A stretch of DNA of 64,000 bases from Oscillibacter sp. (GCA_014799925.1 JAAVHC010000019.1:1-64000), one strand, 5' to 3'. Positions 25,042-33,723 are shown, counted from the stretch's first letter. A program made the numbers and translations. The notes: generated by a model from the sequence alone, not told the origin.

Positions 25042-25902
25042 TTACTCATAGCCAAGGAAACTCCAGATCGTATCCGTATACTTTTTTGCTTCTTCAATTC
25101 TTGGAAAGTGCCCGCTGTCTTCGAAAATCGCCTGTGTCGCATGTTGTGCGTTGTTCAATATATACTCTGTTTGGTTCTTCGTACATGCGGGATCATACTT
25201 ACCGTTGATCAGCAGGATCGGAGCAGCTATTTCCGGGAGCATCGGCAAAAAATTGTCGGTCATCATCACCCTTTTTCGCAAAGAGCCATCCGGCGTCGGT
25301 TGTGTTTCCAGCAGCTTCATCAAATGCCGCTCTCCTTTTGACCACATTTCATCTGTAATGTCAGTGGTGTCCATGGTCATTTGATACTCTTTGCAGGAAA
25401 TGCTGTGCAGATAAAATCGCAGTTCCATATCAGTGACGTAACAAAGCAGGGATGACAGGTCCCATACCGCTTCCGTCTTATCCTGATAATCCGTAAATTT
25501 GATTTTTTCACACAGCTTGACTGCCTGTTCGTTGTTCAAGCTGCGAATATGCCCGCTTAAATATTCCGCTATTGACTTTGCGGAATCCTCAAAACACAGC
25601 GAAGGGCATTCCAGGATGACCCTGTGAATGGAATTCGGACAGGCGTGAGCATATAGGACCGCAAGCATGCCGCCATAAGAATGACCAAGAATGCTCCACT
25701 TTTCTATCCCCAGAAATTTCCGCATTTCCTCAACCATTTCAATCTGATATTCCATACTGTAGCTTTCATTTTCGGCGATAGCATCGGAGCGCATCACGCC
25801 TAACTGATCAAATATAACAACCCTCATTTTTTCGCTTAATGCCTTTGCCTGATTTACAAAATCCAGACAGCCTGCTCCTGGGCCTCCATGAAGATACAGC
25901 AA
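25042..25902 (-). CDS. alpha/beta hydrolase, proline iminopeptidase-like (5' end frameshifted)
   Basis: An intact reading frame of 286 residues (peptidase S33 type). It has the oxyanion-hole segment LYLHGGPGAGC, the nucleophile elbow GHSYGG, an acid in INGKYDPA and a His in EDSGHFPRIEE, so the catalytic triad is visible. The only in-frame start is TTG 25902, which would begin inside the first conserved strand. One missing A in the A6 run at 25946-25941 separates it from an upstream start with a ribosome-binding site (see next entry). It is more A/T-rich than its neighbours, which hints at acquisition. It may be a pseudogene, a slippage-translated gene or a sequencing error. Confidence 0.75.
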   Translation of the reverse strand: MLYLHGGPGAGCLDFVNQAKALSEKMRVVIFDQLGVMRSDAIAENESYSMEYQIEMVEEMRKFLGIEKWSILGHSYGGMLAVLYAHACPNSIHRVILECPSLCFEDSAKSIAEYLSGHIRSLNNEQAVKLCEKIKFTDYQDKTEAVWDLSSLLCYVTDMELRFYLHSISCKEYQMTMDTTDITDEMWSKGERHLMKLLETQPTPDGSLRKRVMMTDNFLPMLPEIAAPILLINGKYDPACTKNQTEYILNNAQHATQAIFEDSGHFPRIEEAKKYTDTIWSFLGYE

Positions 25903-25967
25903 AGTATCATGATATTCCGTGCCATATATTTCATACCATATTTTTTACCGAAAATATCAACAAACAT
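25903..25967 (-). pseudogene. detached 5' segment of the hydrolase gene
   Basis: ATG 25967 follows AAAGGA. It reads MFVDIFGKK, then leaves the hydrolase frame. Adding one A to the A6 run would continue as IWYEIYGTEYHDT directly into LLYLHGGPG, restoring 22 residues and a normal 308-residue protein. Confidence 0.65.
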
Positions 25968-26005
25968 ACGAGCGTCCTTTCTTTCTGTCAGATTGTATAC
26001 AAAGA

Positions 26006-26034
26006 AGTATAGCATCACGGCGTGAACAAGTCAA
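26006..26034 (-). promoter_or_regulatory. promoter of the hydrolase gene
   Basis: TTGACT (26034-26029), a 17-bp spacer and TATACT (26011-26006). It is a near-consensus promoter that places the start site just before the 25967 ATG and its ribosome-binding site. Confidence 0.75.
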
Positions 26035-26389
26035 CGGAAGGTCTTATCCTTTTGGGATTTCACAGTCATACTTCGGCATGGCAGACGTTTTTCCGGCGGA
26101 TATTTCTCTGCGCCCTGCCGCACGTCAGGCTGCCGGCCGTCAGGACCCATATCCGCAGCCCGTTCAAAAAGCTGAAGGTGCGAAGCAGAGCCGAAGCGCA
26201 AAAAGCCGCCGGGCGGCCATGGACCATAGAGAAAGCCCGGAAGCTTGCGCTCCCGGGCTTTCCCTATGGTTTGGAGGATCAGATGAAAAAGAAGTCTTGT
26301 CACTTGCAAGATTAAGGATACCCGAAGGTTGTTAACAAAACCAGCATAGATTGTTACAAAAGTCTAAACTCTTTCAAATTTTTCTGTCG
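26035..26389. other. gene-free region between hydrolase and carB
   Basis: I see no gene. A long hairpin at 26224-26269 (21-nt arms with two mismatches, loop TTGC) is probably the carAB terminator, 120 bp after carB. A palindrome TTGTTAACAA lies at 26329-26338. The remaining short frames lack ribosome-binding sites. Confidence 0.5.
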
Positions 26390-29300
26390 TCACGCGTCGA
26401 TGGTGGAAATCCTGCTGGAAATGGCCTCCAGCACGTCCAGCAGGGCCTTCACGGTGTCCAGCGACGTGAAGGTGGTGACGCTGTTCTCAATGGCCAGCCG
26501 CCGGATCTCAAACCCGGCGTTTACGTGCTCCGCCGAGTTGGGGTCCCGGGTATTCACCAGGTAGGCCACCTTCCCGCTGCGCATGGCCTCCGTGATATCG
26601 GCGGGGTCCTCGGTAAAGTCCCGTTTGATCCGGGTACGGATGCCGTTCTCCCTGAGGAAGCGGGCGGTGCCCGTGGTGGCCTCGATGTTGAAGCCCAGGC
26701 GGTAGAACCGCCTCACCAGGGGCAGGGCCTCCTCCAGGTCCTCCCGGCAGATGCTCAGCAGCACCGTTCCGTGGTCCTGGAGCCGCATCCCCGCCGCCTG
26801 CATGGCCTTGTAGAGGGCGTAGGGCAGGCTGTCGTCATAGCCGATGGCCTCGCCGGTGGACTTCATCTCCGGGGACAGATAGGCGTCCAGGCCGCTGAGT
26901 TTGCTGAAGGAGAACACCGGGACCTTGCAGTACCAGCGCTTTTTCTCCGCCGGATACAGCTCGGTGATGCCCTGGTCCTTCAGGCTCTCGCCCAGGATGA
27001 CCCTGGTGGCGATGTCCGCCAGGGAGAAGCCGGTTGCCTTGCTGAGGAAGGGCACCGTCCGGGAGGAGCGGGGGTTGACCTCGATGATATAGACCTTCTC
27101 TTCCCGGTCCACGATGAACTGGATGTTGTAGAGGCCCACGATGCCGATGCCCAGGCCCAGCTTCCGGGTGTAGTCCAGGATCACCTCCTTCACGTCCTGG
27201 GAGATGGAGAAGGTGGGGTACACGCTGACGGAGTCGCCGGAGTGGACGCCGGTGCGCTCCACCAGCTCCATGACGCCGGGGACGAACACGTCTGTGCCGT
27301 CGCAGATGGCGTCCACTTCCACCTCCTTGCCGATGATATACTTGTCCACCAGCACCGGCCTGGACTCGTCCACCTCCACGGCGGTTTTCAGGTAGTGGCG
27401 CAGCATGGTCTCGTTGGCCACGATCTCCATAGCCCGTCCGCCCAGAACAAAGGAGGGCCGCACCAGCACCGGGTAGCCGATCTCCCCGGCCGCCCTCACG
27501 CCGTCGGCCAGGTTGGTGACGGCCTCGCCTCTGGGCTGGGGGATGTCCAGCTCGCGGAGCACCTGCTCGAAGATCCGCCGGTCCTCCGCCCGCTCGATGG
27601 CGTCGCAGTCCGTGCCGATGATCTTCACCCCGTGGTCCCGCAGGGGCTGGGCCAGATTGATGGCCGTCTGGCCGCCCAGGGAGGCGATGACGCCCTCGGG
27701 CTTCTCCAGCTGGATGACGTTCATCACGTCCTCCACGGTCAGGGGCTCGAAGTACAGCTTGTCGGAGCAGGTGTAGTCGGTGGAGACGGTCTCCGGGTTG
27801 TTGTTGATGATGATGGCGTCGTAGCCGCTTTTTTTGATGGTCTGGACGGCGTGGACGGTGGAGTAGTCGAACTCCACGCCCTGGCCGATGCGGATGGGGC
27901 CGGACCCGAGGACGATGATTTTCTTGTGGGGCGAGACCACGGACTCGTTTTCGTCCTCGTAGGTGGAGTAGAAGTAGGGCACATAGCTGTCGAACTCGCT
28001 GGCGCAGGTGTCGATCATCTTGTAGACCGGGAAGACGCCCAGCTCACAGCGCTTGTCGTAAACCTCCCGCTCGGTGCATTTCCACAGCCAGGCGACGGCC
28101 TTGTCGGAGAAGCCCCGGCGCTTGGCCCGGCGCAGCATGTCCCCGTCCCAGGGCCGGGCCTTGATTTCTTCCTCGTAGTGGACGATGTTGCTGATCTTGT
28201 CCAGAAACAGCATGTCGATCTGGGTGGCGGTGCAGATCTGGCCCAGGTCGGTGCCCCGGCTCATGAGCTCGGCGATGGCGAAGATCCGGTCGTCGGTGCC
28301 CAGGCGGATATAGTCCAGCAGCTCCTTCTCATGGTAGTCGTTGAACTTCTCCATGTAGATATGGCCCACGCCGCCCTCCAGGGAGCGGACGGCCTTCAGG
28401 ATGCTCTCCTGGAGGGTCCGGCCCACGGCCATGACCTCGCCGGTGGCCTTCATCTGGGTGGACAGCACCTTGCTGGCGGAGCCGAACTTGTCGAAGGGGA
28501 ACCGGGGCATTTTGGTGACCACGTAGTCCAGGGCCGGCTCGAAGCAGGCGGGGGTGTTGGCCAGCTGGATCTCCTCCAGCCGCATCCCCACGGAGATTTT
28601 CGCGGACACCCGGGCGATGGGGTAGCCGCTGGCCTTGCTGGCTAGGGCGGAGGACCGGGATACTCTCGGGTTTACCTCGATCACATAGTACTGGAAGGAC
28701 TGGGGGTCCAGAGCGAACTGGACGTTGCACCCGCCCTCGATCTTCAGGGCGCGGATCAGCCGCAGGGCGCTGTCCCGCAGGAGGTGGTACTCCTTGTTGG
28801 TCAGGGTCTGGCTGGGGGCGACCACGATGGAGTCGCCGGTGTGGATGCCCACCGGGTCGATGTTCTCCATGTTGCAGACGGTGATGGCGGTGTCGTTGGC
28901 GTCCCGCATCACCTCGTACTCGATTTCCTTATACCCCTTGATGCTCTTTTCAATGAGCACCTGATGGACCGGGGACAGCTCCAGGGCGTTCTTCATCATG
29001 GAGCGCAGCTCCATTTCGCTGCCCGCGAAGCCGCCGCCGGTGCCGCCCAGGGTAAAGGCGGGGCGCAGGATCACCGGATAGCTGATGTCCTCCGCGGCCC
29101 TGACGGCCTCCTCCGCCGAGCGGGTGATCTCACTTGGCACCACCGGCTCGCCCAGACCCAGGCAAAGCTCCTTGAACAGCTCCCGGTCCTCGGCCTTCCG
29201 GATGCTCTCGTAGCTGGTGCCCAGCAGCTCCACGCCGCACTCGTCCAGGATGCCCTGCCTTTGCAGCTCCATGGCGAGATTCAGGCCCGTCTGTCCCCCG

Positions 29301-29569
29301 ATGCCGGGGACGATGGCGTCGGGGCGCTCGAAGCGGAGGATTTTCGCCAGATACTCCACCGTCAGAGGCTCCATGTAGACCTTGTCGGCGATGGTGGTGT
29401 CGGTCATGATGGTGGCGGGGTTGGAGTTGGCGAGGATGACCTCGTACCCCTCCTCCCGGAGGGCCAGGCAGGCCTGGGTGCCCGCGTAGTCGAACTCGGC
29501 GGCCTGTCCGATGACGATGGGGCCGGAGCCGATGACCAGGATTTTCTTCAGGTCCGTTCTTTTAGGCAT
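26390..29569 (-). CDS. carB: carbamoyl-phosphate synthase large subunit
   Basis: A 1,059-residue enzyme, normal length. It makes carbamoyl phosphate from bicarbonate, ammonia passed from CarA, and two ATP. Two homologous ATP-grasp halves are visible, each opening with GSGPIxIGQ (residues about 13 and 555). TLGGTGGG is in the first half and LGGRAME in the second. The C-terminal allosteric MGS-like domain (about 935-1059) ends the protein. It overlaps carA by 8 bp. The product feeds pyrimidine and arginine synthesis; no such genes are nearby. Confidence 0.97.
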   Translation of the reverse strand: MPKRTDLKKILVIGSGPIVIGQAAEFDYAGTQACLALREEGYEVILANSNPATIMTDTTIADKVYMEPLTVEYLAKILRFERPDAIVPGIGGQTGLNLAMELQRQGILDECGVELLGTSYESIRKAEDRELFKELCLGLGEPVVPSEITRSAEEAVRAAEDISYPVILRPAFTLGGTGGGFAGSEMELRSMMKNALELSPVHQVLIEKSIKGYKEIEYEVMRDANDTAITVCNMENIDPVGIHTGDSIVVAPSQTLTNKEYHLLRDSALRLIRALKIEGGCNVQFALDPQSFQYYVIEVNPRVSRSSALASKASGYPIARVSAKISVGMRLEEIQLANTPACFEPALDYVVTKMPRFPFDKFGSASKVLSTQMKATGEVMAVGRTLQESILKAVRSLEGGVGHIYMEKFNDYHEKELLDYIRLGTDDRIFAIAELMSRGTDLGQICTATQIDMLFLDKISNIVHYEEEIKARPWDGDMLRRAKRRGFSDKAVAWLWKCTEREVYDKRCELGVFPVYKMIDTCASEFDSYVPYFYSTYEDENESVVSPHKKIIVLGSGPIRIGQGVEFDYSTVHAVQTIKKSGYDAIIINNNPETVSTDYTCSDKLYFEPLTVEDVMNVIQLEKPEGVIASLGGQTAINLAQPLRDHGVKIIGTDCDAIERAEDRRIFEQVLRELDIPQPRGEAVTNLADGVRAAGEIGYPVLVRPSFVLGGRAMEIVANETMLRHYLKTAVEVDESRPVLVDKYIIGKEVEVDAICDGTDVFVPGVMELVERTGVHSGDSVSVYPTFSISQDVKEVILDYTRKLGLGIGIVGLYNIQFIVDREEKVYIIEVNPRSSRTVPFLSKATGFSLADIATRVILGESLKDQGITELYPAEKKRWYCKVPVFSFSKLSGLDAYLSPEMKSTGEAIGYDDSLPYALYKAMQAAGMRLQDHGTVLLSICREDLEEALPLVRRFYRLGFNIEATTGTARFLRENGIRTRIKRDFTEDPADITEAMRSGKVAYLVNTRDPNSAEHVNAGFEIRRLAIENSVTTFTSLDTVKALLDVLEAISSRISTIDA

Positions 29570-30659
29570 GTTCCTTCGCCTCCTCCATCATCTGAATGAA
29601 CCGGTCGAACAGATACCCGCTGTCCTGGGGGCCGGGGGCGCTCTCGGGGTGGTACTGGACGGAGAAGACCCGGTCGGCCTTGCAGGCCAGGCCCTCCACC
29701 GTGCCGTCCAGCACGTTGACATGGGTGACCTCCAGCCCCGTGTCCGCCAGTGACTCCGCGTCCACGGCGTAGGAGTGGTTCTGGCTGGTGATTTCCAGCT
29801 TCCCGGTGGCCAGGTCCTTCACCGGATGGTTGCCCCCCCGGTGGCCGAATTTCAGCTTGTAGGTCCTGCCGCCATAGGCCAGGGCGATCATCTGGTGGCC
29901 CAGGCAGATGCCGAAGATGGGGAATTTTCCCCGCAGGCGGCGAACCAGCTCGATCACCGGTGCCACGTCCTCCGGGTCCCCGGGGCCGTTGGAGAGGAAC
30001 ACGCCGTCCGGCTCCATGTCCAGAATGGTCTGACAGGGGGTGTCGTAGGGCACCACGGTGACGTTGCAGCCTCTGGCGTTGAGGGAACGGACGATGTTCA
30101 GCTTGATGCCGCAGTCCACGGCCACCACGGTGAAGCGGTGGTTGGAGGTCCGGGAGTACCAGCGCTTGCGGCAGCTGACCTGGGACACCTGATCGCGGCG
30201 CAATTCGGCGGCGTTCAGCAGGGCGACCGCCTCCCCGGTGGGAGTGCCGATGTCGGTGAGCAGGACCTTCTGGCTGCCCTTGTCCCGGATGACGCGGGTG
30301 AGCTTTCGGGTGTCGATGCCCTCGATGGCGGGGATGCCGTGGTCCTCCAGGATTTCCGAGAGGGTCTTGGTGTAGCGGAAGTTGCTGGGGATGTCGTTGT
30401 ACTCCCGGACCACCAGCCCGCCGATGGAGGGAGTCTTGGTCTCATAGTCCTCGTCGGTGACGCCGTAGTTGCCGATGATGGGATAGGTCATCACCACCAG
30501 CTGCCCGGTGTAGGACGGGTCGGAGACGATCTCCTGGTAGCCCGCCATGGAGGTGTTGAACACCAGCTCGCACACCCGGCTTCCCTTCGCGCCGAACCGG
30601 CAGCCGGGGTATTCGCTTCCGTCGGCCAGAACGATCTTGCCGTCATAATTTCGGATCAT
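29562..30659 (-). CDS. carA: carbamoyl-phosphate synthase small (glutaminase) subunit
   Basis: A 365-residue glutaminase subunit that hydrolyses glutamine and channels ammonia to CarB. The N-terminal CPSase domain (about 1-135) precedes a class I amidotransferase with the nucleophile Cys252 in FGICLGHQM, and the His-Glu pair is in QYHPESAPG near the end. ATG 30659 overlaps the GrpB-like stop (ATGA), so the three genes form one unit. Confidence 0.97.
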   Translation of the reverse strand: MIRNYDGKIVLADGSEYPGCRFGAKGSRVCELVFNTSMAGYQEIVSDPSYTGQLVVMTYPIIGNYGVTDEDYETKTPSIGGLVVREYNDIPSNFRYTKTLSEILEDHGIPAIEGIDTRKLTRVIRDKGSQKVLLTDIGTPTGEAVALLNAAELRRDQVSQVSCRKRWYSRTSNHRFTVVAVDCGIKLNIVRSLNARGCNVTVVPYDTPCQTILDMEPDGVFLSNGPGDPEDVAPVIELVRRLRGKFPIFGICLGHQMIALAYGGRTYKLKFGHRGGNHPVKDLATGKLEITSQNHSYAVDAESLADTGLEVTHVNVLDGTVEGLACKADRVFSVQYHPESAPGPQDSGYLFDRFIQMMEEAKEHA

Positions 30660-31261
30660 CCGCGTTCCTCCTTTGTGCCGCGCTTCATTTGCGCCGATTC
30701 ATATCTGTTCCCGTATTCCGCCTTTGCAGCGTCCGTGTATTTTTTAACAAACGCGCTCTTTGCGCCGGTATAGGCGTCCCGGTCATGCTCGTATTTTTTC
30801 CGGAGGGAGAGCTTTAATTTCTCGTATTCTTTTGCAAGCGCAGGGTGATCGTTCATGTAATCCCGGAAATACAGCTCGTCATGATCGCCGCAGCGGCGCA
30901 GATGGATGTGGAAGACCCGCTCCGCAAAGCCCTGGCTGGTATAGCCTTTGTTGAGGGATATCCGGTTTTCCGTCTCGGACATACAGATATAGCCGCTGCG
31001 TACAAGAACATCTCTGATATCTTCCATAGAAGCATTTTCCGGAATTTCAATCAGGATATCCACAATGGGCTTTGCCCATATATGAGGAATTGCCGTACTC
31101 CCGATATGATGTATTTTAAAGCGTCTGCCGGATAAGAGGATGGTCAGCGCCTGCCGTTCATCTTCGTACCAATCTGTCCAGCAGCTTTTGTGCTCGGACA
31201 GGATGATGGGAAACAGCTCCCACAGTTCTTCCAGCGTCATCTCAGACAAGGGCTTTCCCAT
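30656..31261 (-). CDS. GrpB family nucleotidyltransferase-fold protein
   Basis: A 201-residue member of the GrpB/UPF0157 family, a nucleotidyltransferase-like fold of unknown physiological role. Family motifs seen are HHIGSTAIPHIWAKPIVDILIE and HIHLRRCGDHDELYFRDY segments. ATG 31261 is chosen because of AAAGGAGG upstream; the frame extends to 31282. Base composition is clearly less G+C-rich than carA, although the genes overlap by 4 bp, so it may be a later arrival that placed itself at the head of the carAB operon. Confidence 0.88.
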   Translation of the reverse strand: MGKPLSEMTLEELWELFPIILSEHKSCWTDWYEDERQALTILLSGRRFKIHHIGSTAIPHIWAKPIVDILIEIPENASMEDIRDVLVRSGYICMSETENRISLNKGYTSQGFAERVFHIHLRRCGDHDELYFRDYMNDHPALAKEYEKLKLSLRKKYEHDRDAYTGAKSAFVKKYTDAAKAEYGNRYESAQMKRGTKEERG

Positions 31262-31578
31262 GTCAGCCTCCTTTGCGGTCATACGACTTCAAGTTCTTCG
31301 ACTATAAAAGAAAAGCCCGGCGGACACGGGCGGCAAAGCGGCCCGTGATGCCGGGAAATATGACCAGATCAGGGAAAGGAAACCGGAGCGCCGTCGGTCC
31401 GGGCGCGCCGCCATACAGAAACACGCTTTTTCTCATTGCCGGAAGCCCCCTTTCCCTGGTAACAGATGATCATTGAAACTATTGCACAATTTCCGGAGGA
31501 AGTCAAGACAAATCGGGAAGTTCGCGGCGATTTATGGAAGTTTCATAGTGGGAGCTCGAAAAGGAGGAAATAATCTGT
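31262..31578. other. divergent intergenic region upstream of the purE leader
   Basis: No gene is supported. A hairpin lies at about 31313-31353 (GCCCGGCGGACACGGGC with GCCCGTGATGCCGGG). A 16-mer shared with two other intergenic sites is at 31290-31305. No convincing promoter for either direction was found. Confidence 0.4.
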
Positions 31579-31692
31579 ATGATTATCTCTTGCGTTTCCG
31601 GGCGGAACATGTTAGCCTTAATGTGTATTTTCAATCAAACAGATCTGCCTGCGACTGACGGGAATGTGGAGCACCACATGGAAACAGGTTAG
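31579..31692 (+). CDS. possible 37-codon leader ORF overlapping the purE riboswitch
   Basis: ATG 31579 has an ideal AAGGAGG nine bases upstream, and the frame runs 37 codons to TAG, through most of the riboswitch aptamer. No family is recognised. Translation here would disturb aptamer folding, so it may be coincidental or an upstream relic. Confidence 0.25.
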   Translation: MIISCVSGRNMLALMCIFNQTDLPATDGNVEHHMETG

Positions 31693-31757
31693 AGAGGTTT
31701 CGCCGTCCGTCTGGGCAGTCCGTTTTCTATATGGAATGGACTGCTCATATTCTTTTT
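31643..31757 (+). ncRNA. ZTP (pfl) riboswitch with intrinsic terminator, upstream of purE
   Basis: The aptamer shows the conserved GACUGACG (31653-31660), a GUGG/CCAC hairpin (31666-31678), and after a linker CCGUCUGGGCAG (31706-31718), matching the ZTP-class consensus GACUGGCG...CCGCCUGGGC. CCUG (31648-31651) can pair with CAGG (31685-31688). The conserved CUGGGCAG also forms the left arm of a 12-bp terminator stem (31713-31724 with 31735-31746) followed by seven T residues. Binding of ZTP/AICAR 5'-phosphate would keep that arm in the aptamer and allow purE transcription. The class call is from memory of the consensus. Confidence 0.78.
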
Positions 31758-31775
31758 TTGTGGAGGAACAGCCTG

Positions 31776-32270
31776 ATGAAGAAAGTCGGCATCGTCATGG
31801 GCAGCGCCAGCGACCTGCCCGTGGTCCGCAGGGCCGCGGAGACCCTTGCGTCCTTCGGCGTACCCTGCGAGGTACACGTTTATTCCGCACACCGTACGCC
31901 TGTCCAGGCGGCCTCCTTTGCCGGGGAGGCCCGCGCCAACGGCTTCGGCGTACTCATCGCCGCCGCGGGGATGGCGGCCCATCTGGCCGGGGCCATTGCG
32001 GCCCAGACCACTCTGCCTGTCATTGGCATCCCCCTGAAATCCAACACGATGGACGGCGTTGACGCGCTCCTGTCCATGGTGCAGATGCCCTCCGGGATCC
32101 CGGTCGCCACGGTCGCCGTTGACGGGGCTGTCAACGCCGCCCTGCTTGCCGTTCAGATTTTGTCTGTTGAGGACGAGGATCTGGCTGCAAAGCTGGATGA
32201 GCACCGGAAGGCGGGCGCCGCCAAAGCGTTGGCAGCCAACGCCGAGGTGGAGGCGGAGTTCAATTCCTGA
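31776..32270 (+). CDS. purE: N5-CAIR mutase (AIR carboxylase catalytic subunit)
   Basis: A 164-residue PurE acting at the carboxylation step of purine synthesis. The phosphate-binding GSASDLPV is at the N-terminus, followed by SAHRTP and the AAAGMAAHLAG and VQMPSGIPVATVA segments. These resemble class I PurE, which isomerises N5-CAIR made by PurK. No purK is in the window. Start ATG 31776 has GGAGGAAC. It follows the riboswitch terminator by 18 bases and precedes an intergenic repeat element that separates it from purC. Confidence 0.94.
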   Translation: MKKVGIVMGSASDLPVVRRAAETLASFGVPCEVHVYSAHRTPVQAASFAGEARANGFGVLIAAAGMAAHLAGAIAAQTTLPVIGIPLKSNTMDGVDALLSMVQMPSGIPVATVAVDGAVNAALLAVQILSVEDEDLAAKLDEHRKAGAAKALAANAEVEAEFNS

Positions 32271-32274
32271 CTGC

Positions 32275-32826
32275 CCCTGCCGGGGCGGGGGGCAGGGCCT
32301 ACTTTTCCCTTGCAGGAAAAGTAGCAAAAGTGCCCTCAAGGGGCCATAGCCCCTTGAGAATCCCCCTGAACTACGGGGGTTATTGTTTTCGCTCCGACGA
32401 TAACTGGTCTGTTCTATTTCAGTGCCTTCGTTGGTGCGCCGGACTTTTGCGTCTACCCACGTATCCTAACGGGAGCCAGAGGAAGCTAAGCCGCTTCTAT
32501 AATCAGCTTTTGGCCATCGCCATGAGACGCAGAGTTGACGAAAAGAAAAAAGCGGTAGACGCAGAGGCTTCTGCGTGTGTTGTCCAACGACAAACAGTAG
32601 TGCGCATCCGCAGAAGCAAGCACCACTGACGGCCCGAAAAACCCCGCAGAACAGGCAGTCTTCCAAGTCGTAGCGAAAAATAATCAAAAAATAAAGCGTC
32701 GCTTTCAGCGACGCTCAAGGGATTCTAAAACCGTAGGTTTTAGCGCGTTTTTGGTTACTTTTGTCGCGGGACAAAAGTAACCGCAGGTCCGGGGCGCGCA
32801 GCCCCGGTGCTCTCGAATAGAAACAA
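32275..32826. repeat. palindromic intergenic element, copy A
   Basis: Fills the gap between purE and purC. The left end has hairpins ACTTTTCC/GGAAAAGT (32301-32322) and CTCAAGGGGC/GCCCCTTGAG (32335-32358). The right end mirrors this with CTAAAACC/GGTTTTAG (32725-32743), a 13-bp hairpin GGTTACTTTTGTC (32753-32782) and a CCGGGGC/GCCCCGG hairpin, ending at GAAACAA (32820-32826). The core 32458-32685 matches the reverse complement of copy C at roughly 80 percent by eye. No transposase or credible gene lies inside. Confidence 0.85.
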
Positions 32827-32857
32827 TTAACATTGTAGATAATGGAGGAATCACACC

Positions 32858-33574
32858 ATGGAAAAGAAAGAACAGCTCTACGAAGGCAAGGCAAAAAAGG
32901 TCTATGCCACCGAGGACCCCGGCCTGGTCATCGTCTCCTACAAGGACGACGCTACCGCCTTCGACGGCACAAAGAAAGGCACCATCCGCGGCAAGGGCGC
33001 GGTGAACAACCGCATGAGCAACTTCCTCATGGGCAGGCTGGCGGACGCCGGCATCCCTACCCACGTGGTGGAGGAGCTGAACGACCGGGAGACCGTGGTG
33101 AAGAAGGTGCAGATCGTTCCACTGGAGGTCATCATCCGCAACGTCTCCGCCGGCTCCTTCGCCAAGCGGTACGGCGTGGAGGAGGGCATCCCCTTCGACG
33201 AGCCCACCTTCGAGTTCTCCTACAAAAACGACGACCTCCACGACCCCCTGCTGAACACCTCCCACGCCCTGGCCCTGAAGCTGGCCACCCGCGAGGAGAT
33301 CGACACCATCCGCGCCATGGCCCTGAAGGTCAACGAGGTGCTGAAGGCCTTTTTCGCCGAGTGCGGCGTGCGGCTCATTGACTTCAAGCTGGAGTTCGGC
33401 CGCCTGAGCGACGGGACCATCGTCCTGGCGGACGAGATTTCTCCCGATACCTGCCGCTTCTGGGACGCCAGGACCAATGAAAAGCTGGACAAGGACCGCT
33501 TCCGCCGGGACCTGGGCAACGTGGAGGAGGCCTACGAGGAAATGATGCGGAGAGTATTTGGGGAGAAAAAATAA
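32858..33574 (+). CDS. purC: SAICAR synthase
   Basis: A 238-residue phosphoribosylaminoimidazole-succinocarboxamide synthase; joins CAIR and aspartate using ATP. The family start [13 protein letters not shown], the [17 protein letters not shown] segment, and the catalytic LIDFKLEFG and [14 protein letters not shown] motifs are present. The length matches the bacterial enzyme. ATG 32858 follows GGAGGAAT. The next small gene overlaps its stop by one base (TAATG). Confidence 0.97.
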   Translation: MEKKEQLYEGKAKKVYATEDPGLVIVSYKDDATAFDGTKKGTIRGKGAVNNRMSNFLMGRLADAGIPTHVVEELNDRETVVKKVQIVPLEVIIRNVSAGSFAKRYGVEEGIPFDEPTFEFSYKNDDLHDPLLNTSHALALKLATREEIDTIRAMALKVNEVLKAFFAECGVRLIDFKLEFGRLSDGTIVLADEISPDTCRFWDARTNEKLDKDRFRRDLGNVEEAYEEMMRRVFGEKK

Positions 33575-33723
33575 TGGGTTCTGTCGGCATCATCGGCGGG
33601 GCGGACGGCCCCACCGCCGTTTTCGTGTCCGGCAGCCCTGCCGCGGCCGTGATCCTGCTGCTGGCTGCCGCCGCACTGGCAGGAACAGGAATCTGGCTGT
33701 TCCTGCGTAAGCGCGAACATTAA
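33574..33723 (+). CDS. 49-residue single-membrane-span peptide with a GIIGGADGPT motif
   Basis: A short gene between purC and purF. It reads [20 protein letters not shown], then a hydrophobic span (about 22-44) and a basic tail RKREH. The motif GIIGGADGPTA is a hallmark of the beta subunit of Na+-translocating decarboxylases (OadB/GcdB), where it lies in a membrane-embedded loop; here only this fragment exists, fused to one helix. It overlaps purC by one base and is followed by AAGGAGG for purF, so it is translated in the operon. The role is unknown; annotation as a decarboxylase would be misleading. Confidence 0.75.
   Translation: MGSVGIIGGADGPTAVFVSGSPAAAVILLLAAAALAGTGIWLFLRKREH

Noticed and set aside
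26031-26309. Open frames in the gap between hydrolase and carB
   Set aside because: They overlap a promoter and a terminator hairpin, and have no ribosome-binding site or recognisable domain.
31290-31310. Promoter TATAGT for the GrpB-carAB operon at 31306-31301
   Set aside because: No acceptable -35 at 16-18 bp; the hexamer is part of the repeated 16-mer.
33574-33723. Calling the 49-residue peptide a sodium-pumping decarboxylase subunit
   Set aside because: Only one motif and one helix are present; the catalytic and transport machinery of OadB is absent.
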